A stretch of DNA of 64,000 nucleotides from Atopsyche davidsoni (Eukaryota; Arthropoda; Insecta; Trichoptera; Hydrobiosidae). How positions within the stretch are numbered: the stretch's first letter is position 1; each line of letters opens with the position of its first letter. Made by a program: the position numbers and the translations under genes. Positions 55,995 to 64,000 of the stretch are shown in pieces. The notes beneath the pieces were generated by a model. That model did no database searches, was not told the DNA's origin, and saw only the letters and a program-made list of their open reading frames with translations. The stretch spans positions 434,001-498,000 of the forward strand of contig JAILWY010000012.1 in assembly GCA_022113835.1 (NCBI GenBank), in the 5' to 3' direction.

Positions 55995-57412
55995 AATACA
56001 CCCATACCTCGCTATACGGCCGCTCGTTATACGGCCTATCGCTATAACGGCCCTTTTCAATTAAGGCACGTTTTCGATATACGGCCTAAAATGTTTCGCT
56101 ATAACGGCCAAAAAAACTTTTTTTCGATGTTAATTTGTTTACGAGCGTTATTCAGTGTGTGCTCATAGAGCGTCTGGTTTAGACTTGTCTGTGAGTGTTT
56201 TGTGTACATATTTATTACTGATTGTTACACATTAACTGGAAAAATTGGAAATAATTAGGGACATTTTTGGTACGTAAATACATATGTATGTATGTACAAA
56301 TTATTTTTTTCTAATGTGTATTTTTTAATTAAACTTATTTTTACTATTGATTATATGGATTGAGGATAATAACAAACGGAGAATGCCAATGAGTCAAATG
56401 ACTCCAGTCTAAAAAGTCCAGGAAAAAGCTTCAAGTATTTTCGAAAATTTGCTGAAGATGTCACATTCCAAACAAGCCGAGGATGGTTTGAAAAATTTAA
56501 AAATAGAAAATAAAAGGTGAAGCAGCTAGCGCCGATGAGGCCATATCTAAGGAATATCTCAACATTTGAATGATAATTATTGAAAGAGGTGGTTATAAAC
56601 CTGCACAAGTGTTTAACGTAGACGAAACAGGACTTTATTGGAAGCGAATGCCTGATCGCACGTACATTTCAAAAACCGAAAAATCTGCGCCTGGTTATAA
56701 GGTGTCTAAAGAACGATTAACTTTGCTACTTGGTGCAAATGCCGCGGGTGATTTTAAGCTAAAACCACTTTTAATATATTTGTCCGAAAATCCAAGGCCT
56801 CTTAAAGGACTAAATAAAAATCAATTACCCGTCATATGGAAATCCAACAAGAAAGCTTGGATGACTAAAGCTACTTTTGAGGATTGGTTCAAAAATCACT
56901 TTTGTACAGAAGTGAAAACATATTTGCGAGACAATAACTTAACCAACAAGGCTTTGCTAATTTTGGATAATGCACCAGGGCATCCTACTAATTTATCCGA
57001 GCTATCTGAAGATGTCATGATTGAGTACCTTCCGAAAAATACAACAGCTCTGATCCAACCAATGGATCAGGGTGCAATAGCCACTTTTAAGGCATATTAC
57101 CTACGCCGAACTTTCCGACAACTTATAGGGGAAACTGATGGTATAGCTTCAATTAAAACATTTTGGAAAAACTATAACATCAAGGATGCTGTTCACAGCA
57201 TCAGTGAATCATGGAAGGAATTTAAATTAACAACAATGAACCATGTTTGGAAAAAAACATGGCCAGAATGTGTGAAAAGTGTTGCATATTTAACAAATTT
57301 GGAACCGATCCCATTGAATTTGTATTAGAATAATTGATTCCTTATACGGCTTTTCGGTTTGCGGCCAAATTTCGTGGAACGTATTTAGGCCGTAAAGCGA
57401 GGTATGGGTGTA
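55995..57412 (+). mobile_element. Tigger/pogo-type DNA transposon relic with intact termini
   Basis: The left end CACCCATACCTCGCTATACG is complementary to the right end CGTAAAGCGAGGTATGGGTG; each is bounded by TA, the Tc1/mariner superfamily target. Sub-terminal copies of TATACGGCC and CTATAACGGCC lie inside the left end. At about 1.4 kb the element is shorter than complete Tiggers because its N-terminal coding part is largely gone. Confidence 0.92.
56570..57328 (+). pseudogene. Tigger transposase DDE domain, N-terminally truncated
   Basis: An open frame of 252 codons encodes most of the DDE superfamily endonuclease domain: FNVDETGLYW (first Asp), LLILDNAPGH (second Asp) and IQPMDQGAIATFKAYYLRR (third Asp region). 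A piece of the CENP-B type DNA-binding domain (FQTSRGWFEKFKNR) lies upstream at about 56470 but is followed by a stop and is not joined in frame. The DNA-binding half is therefore broken and the element is probably not autonomous. Its intact catalytic frame suggests fairly recent activity. Confidence 0.9.
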
Positions 57413-58985
57413 TATGAACCGCCCGATCGGAATGAATCAGACCAAACTGATGAGAGACAAGTTACAATATTGTTGTTGAATTATGTTTGCCGGTGTTAGC
57501 TGTGGAAAATGGTACCCTACTTAGATAAAATGATTAAATAATTGAATAATTGAATATGCGAAAAACGAATAGCTCATGATTTGTGATTTTTAGTGCCGTC
57601 CGGTGAAGCTGCATTTGGGTTCATGTGCGTGGCGGGCGGTCGGGCGGTCGTACAGTCGACGCACGCGACGCGGCAATCTACCGGTGCTGCTATTTGCGTT
57701 CGGAACTTGCATTTTCAGTTTTGAGCGAGCGTACTTTTTTATGCAAGATATTTTAAAATACAAGGCGAGGTTTATTTTCATCATCAAACCGATGCGGTAT
57801 TTTAATTTAACGGTTTATTTTCATGATACCTGGATAGCGTCCAATGTATATTTCAAATTCTTTTACCAAAGTTGCTGTCGAACCCTCGGAGGACAGAGCC
57901 GCGAATCTGCGGCAGAGCTCGCCGCGGCGGAGAAACTCGGGCCTGCGCCTCGCCTCGGCGCGCACGAAACGCACTGCCTTGCAATCGTTTGAATAATTCG
58001 CCGACTTCCTCGATTGGCCAATTTGCTTATCGATTTCCGATCTGCGAATGTCTCCCGCCGCTCATAAATCGAAAGATAAATTCGATCGACGATCTGATCT
58101 CGCAGGCCGCGATCACTTTTCCTTTTTACCAGCCGCGGCTATCGTCTGGCGGCGGACGTGAAGACTTGCACTTTCGTTATGAAAAAAATGCATCGAAAAG
58201 AAATTGAAATTCGTCTGAACAAAAAATACTACACCAATCGTTCGGGAGTTTAAAATACCCTATTTTTGTGAAACCTCGTCAGCCGTAAAACCCGAAAGCT
58301 AATAAATTATTTTGAGTGTGAGAAAGAAAATGTACTATTAAATGGTAAATTAAACGTGATTAACGTAAACAATAAATTAAACACTACGAATGTGAAAGTG
58401 AGTTGTCCTTTCGATAAATTATACATTATTATTATTTAGAATAGGTGGATAATAAATTTATATTGAAATGATTATATGATTAGAAATGAACTTGTATAAA
58501 ATTATAACTTGAAATGCATTTTAGGCAAAACCATAAAAAAAAACCAACAAAAATGTAGGATGCTATTGGCTAGCTGCAAGTTGGAGGCGGGATTTGTTGC
58601 TTCGTGTGTAGAGGGCTCAACTCGGTTGGTTGTGTACATCAGAAATAGTGTCACGCCAACAAAAAAAGTTTGTTTTAATTTATTGTATAGCTTAAGGAAA
58701 ATGGTTTTGGTTAACGTGTCGTGCATCTCAGGCAGTCGGCAGCGGTTGCGCAACGCGACCGTCCAGTGTGTTCAAGAAATCCGTTTTATAATTATAAATC
58801 TTTTAATGTAAGGAAAGCCACTTAAAATTCCTCGGTAAGACCAGGGTATAGTACTTTTATTTTTCAATAATTTGTATGAATACCGTAGTAACTACATCTG
58901 CTCAGAACTCGTTTGGCAAGACGGGCATTAGGCCGGTCAACTTTCAGTCGAGAGCTAACGATTCTAACCGCTGAATCACCCACCC

Positions 58986-59163
58986 TTAAGCGCTCCACAC
59001 ACGATGCTATAAATTGATCTCATCCAACAAATTGCACAATGGTGTAGCCATAACCAGTAGTTTTAGTGAGATTTCGCCGATATTCACTGGTATATGGCTA
59101 CACCATTGTACAATTTGTTGGACGAGACGCCAATTTATCGCATCGTGTGTGGAGCGCTTTAAG
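58986..59163. mobile_element. foldback MITE (AGCGCTCCACACACGATG ends)
   Basis: The left arm from 58986 (TTAAGCGCTCCACACACGAT, continuing to the GTGTAGCCATA segment) is complementary with few mismatches to the right arm ending at 59163. Arms are about 65 bases; the spacer is about 45 bases. No open frame is present. A weaker related sequence (TCGTGTGTAGAGGGCTC) occurs at about 58600. Confidence 0.88.
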
Positions 59164-61339
59164 ATAATGCTCCCAAACAGAGTGTTTTGTTTCTTGAAAT
59201 TCCACACTGAGTATTTTATTTGCTTTATTCACATGTCAGGTTGATGGTGATAACTTAAAAATAATATTGATAGCTGAAAATAAGTAATTAAATAATTTTC
59301 AGGCACAAAAATACATTTTCGCAACCACCGAGATTAAAAGCTCTTATGATTATTCGTTCTTTAAAATATAAAAAATAATGTTCCATTAATTCATCCATAA
59401 ATTTTTATACTTGCGTTTCTGTACAAAACATTGGTAAAATTTATGAAAAGTTACTTCTGTCGTGTGATTTAAAACAGCATCACGTTTTTCATCAGACTGT
59501 GTTTGTGTATAGATTGTTGAGCACAGCGAGCGAACTATCTAGTCAATCACTACTAAAAGCGAAAACACACACAATATTTAAATTTTGCTTACATCCTAGA
59601 TTTTATAGATTAATTTTAGAAAAATCATTTTTTCAGTTTTAACTCACGTAAAAATATAATTGTGCGAAATAAAATAGTATCTTTAATGAATATTAAAATG
59701 AAAATCGTCACTAAACACAGAACCAATTCTCAAAACCAGCAACGCAAGAAATGAAATGTATCAGCGTGATGATCGAATGGTATCTTAAAATGAGAATACC
59801 TACCATCGGACATTTCTTAACATTGAAGTATGCCGATAACGAAGAAAGCCTAACTCGTTGCCATGAAACCAATGCGTGGACAAGGCAGCTCCCGCCCCCG
59901 GCCCCGCCCCCAGCCGGCGCACCTGAAGCGGCATGAATTTCTCACGAAACTCGTAGCTGAGCCGTGCGCCTCCGTTATTTAGGAACCACCGAAATGATTT
60001 AAACTGTTCGCTCCCTTTACCCTTAACCGTAAACGCTAGGCTCGGAACCCTCTCAAAAATTGAGAAGCTTTCGAAAAACCAAACGAATGTTTGGTAAATT
60101 CACAGCACGGGCAGGCAACATATATGCTACAGTTGCGAGTTGTTTCATTCCGCTGGAATTGCTTTTGCAATGCGGATGACCTTGAACATTGATTTTTAGT
60201 AAACAACAGCAAACAATTAATGAAGATAAATTATTTTTATTTTGAGTGGTTCATATATAATAATAATGTTGCCCGGCAATATCGGCTCGGTTGTCTTTCG
60301 CTTGTGGAATCTAAAGTTAAAAAAAACGCGGTTTCACGTGAGTTTAGTTTAATTTCCTGCCCCAGGGGTCGCAGACACTAAGATACGTTTAACTTTCCAA
60401 ATTGAGACAAAGTCCCAACGCGGCGTTCCCTCGGCGGACTCGTTTCTGCCGTGCAAAATGAGGGTTCTACTTCGGGGTCGGTGCGTATGCGAGATAGTCG
60501 TAACTAAACACCGAGGGACAAACGGTAACAATTCGTTTGTTCTACCTTCACCGATACGCTCGAGTGGGGGTAGCTTCGATAGCTTTGCCAGGCCTGGTGA
60601 CAATGTTGCCGATAATGCTTGATAACTATTTGACAATTTTTTTCATTTCGACTTATTTTCTCGGGTGTTAAGTTGCGAGATTTTAGTTCATATTCCTACG
60701 TTTCGGCTTCGTACTGGCCCCTTAGTCCCAAACCCATCTATCAGATCCCTCCTCGACTACGAAATCGAGGACTGCCTAAATCAGAAAAGGCCAAAAGCCA
60801 CCCCCCCACCATCCCTCCCAAATCCCCCCACCCTCCTCCCACCCACACACCACAACTCATAACTACATGGTGACACACGCCACCTAGCCAGTACGAAAGC
60901 GTTCGAAGGAAAGAACAAATATATTTCCTTGTACCGCTGTCAAGCCAAAGACGAAGAAGAAGAAAGGCTTCGTACTGGTGTCGTTTATAAGAGAAAAAAT
61001 ATTTAAAATTGTGAGTATACACGGAGTCGAGGGCGCTACTCGGATAGTTTCCCGGGTACGGGTGGGTATCGCTCCTGCAAGTGCGAGTAGATTTGACGAC
61101 GGGCTCATTTTGAAATGGAGCCAAAGCATTTAAAAGGGCCGTCAAAGCCTGTGAATTGAAAAACCTTTTCTGTTCGAGCGCACAGACCGCGGCTCCGCGC
61201 AGTCGCGAGCGGCCGTTTCCTTACTCTCGTTAATTGCGCACTCAAACTTTATGACTTTCCGCGAACGCCTGAGATATTCGCGGCGGGTTTGATTTATCTG
61301 CGGCCCGCGCGGGACTTTCCCTCGCCGTGCGTGTTGCCG

Positions 61340-61437
61340 CCCGAGCCGCCCAGCCGAGCCGCCCAGCCGAGCCGCCCAGCCGAGCCGCCCAGCCGCCCAG
61401 CCGAGCCGCCCAGACGAGCCGCCCAGCCGCCCAGCCG
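61340..61437 (+). repeat. 13-bp minisatellite (GAGCCGCCCAGCC)
   Basis: About seven imperfect units, some shortened to GCCGCCCA. It lies in a GC-rich patch without a recognised gene. Confidence 0.88.
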
Positions 61438-62394
61438 CCGAGATCTACGCCTCGCGCCCGCCCGCCGCGGTTTATTTGACTTTCAAACTGCTACCTGTGT
61501 CTCCCTTGCAATACGAGAGGCTATCACCGCACCGTAGAAAGCGAGATACTCTGTTCGGGTTCCCGGTTGTCTATTCAAGCGTGAGGACGCAATTACAAAA
61601 AAGTATCTAAACCCATTCATTGTACATTCATTTATCAAATTTTCAAATCATCAATATCAAAATTTATCAAACTAATTTCATCTAAAAATATTGAAAATTT
61701 AATTTATTCTCCTTGAGTTTAATCCATTGCACGATTTAGTCAATATGTATAGCTTGCATTGGATTTATATTTAATGTTTTTTTTAAAATATTCAATATTG
61801 TTTGTAAGAAAATGTATGATCAATATTCCAGGTGAGTCAATGTTTTTTCGTAGTTCACGTGCGAGCTTACGCCGGCGGGGAAACGGCGCGCCGCCCCTCC
61901 GCTGGCACTCGGCACTGATTGTATCGAGTCGATAGTGGGTGATTATTCCAACCGAATATCCAGATAGTTTGGAAATAGCGGTCAAGTCACAGTTTGAACT
62001 ATCGCAAATATCGCTATTAAAAAACGCATGGCGTGCAAAAATGGGATTTGGATAATTCAATTTCCAATTCAGACAATCTTTGTAAGAAGCGAACCGTTAA
62101 AATCGAGTCCGGATGTCTCAAACGTTAAAATAAAATCGTAGCAATCGGAGGTTCGATTATCGAATATTTGATCTTATATTATTGTGCAAAGATCGAGCCG
62201 TCAAAAATTTCAATTCGGATAGTCGGAACCCAGAAAGTTTTCATAAAAAAGTAAACTATTGAAATTTGTCGTTATTGGATATTGGAATTTTGAAACTCAT
62301 TTGATTTATGAATTGGTTCCGATTATTTCCAATTGACGTGGGCTTTCGCAGAGCGCCGGCCGTGCCCGTCGCCACCTCGACGCGGGGCCGGTGC

Positions 62395-62480
62395 AGCGGC
62401 GCGGGCCACGACCGGCTCGCGACCAGCTCGCGACCTGCTCGCGACCGGCTCGCCACCGGCCCGCCACCGGCCCACAACCC
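62395..62480 (+). repeat. 11-bp imperfect minisatellite (CTCGCGACCNG)
   Basis: Six or seven diverged units of a GC-rich 11-mer. Open frames here are repeat translations. Confidence 0.8.
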
Positions 62481-63730
62481 GCCCGGCCTCCGCGGCCACC
62501 GGTCGTCTGTCGAGCTCGCCGGGCGCTCCCGAGACTGTGTCGGTGCTCGCGCCGAACCGAACTGCGACCTCGCGGAATTAGCTCCATATTGTGTGTGAAG
62601 TGTCGTGCCGTATCCGGTCACCGCGACCGCCTGCTTCAGTTTAAATACAGTCGACTAGAAATATCGTTTAAAATTTAATTTAACGATTATCGACAGGTAA
62701 GATTAACTTCGAGTTCGATGAGGAACTCGTCCCGTCGCGGGGTCGCGTGTCAATCGTGTCCCGCGAGATGAGAGCCGGTATCGCCGATGCTCACGACGGA
62801 CGACTCGCGGTCCCGGCCGTCATCGTTGGAGATAAAGACAATCATGCGATATTTGTTTACGCAGTGGGTGGAATTACAACCTGCCTTATCGATATCTTTC
62901 ATCAATATTCCCGTTAATTGTTTGCATTACCCGGCGGAACTCGACAATGGACGGGCAGCCGGCTGGGATATTTTGAAATAACATTTAACAATCGTCGATT
63001 GTTCGATCGCCGGGGAGTTTGAGCGATCGACGACCGGATCGATGTTATCTCGGAATATATTCTGAATCGTTTCCGTCGCAGAATCGGCAACTCGACTACT
63101 CTCGTCGTTGGCTCATTCTGTCGCTCGCACTCGCGTGGATGTGCACTCCGATCGACACCGAACGCTCGAAACGTCAGCGAGTCGTCGATTCGTTTTTGAT
63201 TGAACAATTTGAAAAAAACTAATCTTTCGGATGTGATTAATTTTAATTGAATTGAGAACCCTCACTGGAAAAGCCGATGCGAACGATCCACGTTTTATAA
63301 ATAATTTCACTAGATATTATTTTCAACATTTTTGAGGTCAACTCAAAAAACAGCAGCGCGGGTCGTTTCATATCAACGTTTGTCCATCACGTTATCACCG
63401 CAATACTATCTTTCGCTTTCCACGTGATTTTTCGGACATTATAAAACGCACATCATCGATGAAACGAGCGTCCGATTTGTGAGGCACGTTTGAAATTGAT
63501 AAACAATGATATCGCCCGCCTGCTATCGGGGCCGTCTAGCCTGGAGTCGGGCCTCACCGGCACCCGATTCCTTCCCTCCGACTCTCGAAATGCAAAAACT
63601 TGCCTACACTCTTTATTGGGCGAAATGAGAATATCACGACTCTTTCTTATTGAAGGAATCGTCTCCGTGGCGAAATTCACACCTCACTTTTACAGTGCCA
63701 ATCGACGCTAAAAACTAAAAAATGAAAAGA

Positions 63731-63770
63731 AATTAACAATAAGTCGTTAAAAAACGACTTATTGTTAATT
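63731..63770. repeat. perfect 18-bp hairpin
   Basis: AATTAACAATAAGTCGTT and its exact complement AACGACTTATTGTTAATT are separated by AAAA. It may be a small MITE or a transcript-end hairpin; no gene ends here that I can recognise. Confidence 0.85.
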
Positions 63771-64000
63771 TATTTTATCTGTTTTAATAAGCACACAAAT
63801 GAGATAATTTGACTTCCATGGCAGTGTGTAGATTGGGTATTTTATCAGGTGGCATTGACACTCGCATATAAACATACGAACGTAGAATGCGCCCGACTCT
63901 GCAGCCCCGCGCCCCCGGCTCGAGATTGTGACTTATTATTACTTTAATTGAAGAGCAATTACAATTTCATTCGATATACCTTTTTATAAATACCAAGCTT

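Larger units (their letters stand above)
57413..64000. other. 3' flank without recognisable gene
   Basis: No coding exon recognised. GC-rich patches alternate with AT-rich DNA. It contains a foldback MITE (58986-59163), minisatellites at 61340 and 62395, and a perfect hairpin at 63731-63770. Confidence 0.5.

Noticed and set aside
58920..58990. tRNA-like string on the minus strand (GATTCAGCGGTTAGAATCGT)
   Set aside because: Resembles a tRNA-derived A box but lacks a B box and stems; possibly an old SINE fragment.

Overview
This is nuclear DNA of a eukaryote, most likely an insect or other arthropod. It has intron-containing genes with GT/AG splice sites, AAUAAA-type poly(A) signals, AT-rich introns and intergenic DNA, many miniature inverted-repeat elements and a decayed Tigger/pogo transposon. 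Gene types fit a metazoan: adenylate kinases, a secreted C-type lectin, a calcium- and integrin-binding (CIB) protein and the oligosaccharyltransferase subunit OSTC. Nothing seen fixes the order of insect. There is no operon, CRISPR, rRNA or convincing tRNA.

Layout. 1-9217: no recognisable gene; microsatellites, GC-rich minisatellites, a small MITE (7127-7322) and one copy of a repeat family. 9218-30871: a two-domain adenylate kinase isoenzyme 5-like gene (+), ten coding exons, 559 codons if started at the ATG in the exon-1 array. This gene carries three tandem arrays. A 163-bp unit (34 full copies, 9349-14928) repeats exon 1 with its splice donor. A 107-bp GC-rich unit (about 14 copies, about 17850-19374) lies in intron 3. 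A 97-bp unit (about 7.3 copies, 30828-31538) repeats the end of the last exon, its stop codon and adjacent 3'UTR. 31540-39590: repeat-rich spacer with a 131-bp-arm foldback. About 39.6-42.04 kb: an AK1-type adenylate kinase (+) that keeps all family motifs. 42881-44065: a third adenylate-kinase-like gene (+) with a damaged P-loop and an N-terminal MGC acylation signal. 44239-45145: secreted C-type lectin-like protein (+). 45433-48406: CIB protein (+, five exons). 49263-50002: OSTC (-, two exons). 50809-51215: first exons of an unidentified membrane or secreted protein (+) whose remainder is not seen. 51.2-64 kb: no recognisable host gene; interspersed repeats, a Tigger relic (55995-57412), a hairpin MITE (58986-59163) and GC-rich minisatellites.

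The three adenylate-kinase genes lie head to tail and look like an old tandem family in which one member stayed catalytic and two diverged towards nucleotide-binding or regulatory roles (inference). Exons of the first two are strongly GC-rich, while the lectin, CIB, OSTC and last genes are AT-rich.

The feature most worth a second look is the AK5-like gene, with unrelated tandem amplifications at its first exon, in an intron and at its last exon. The first array consists of nearly identical copies of a real coding exon plus donor site. It could be spliced as repeated in-frame exons, or be inert, or be an assembly expansion.
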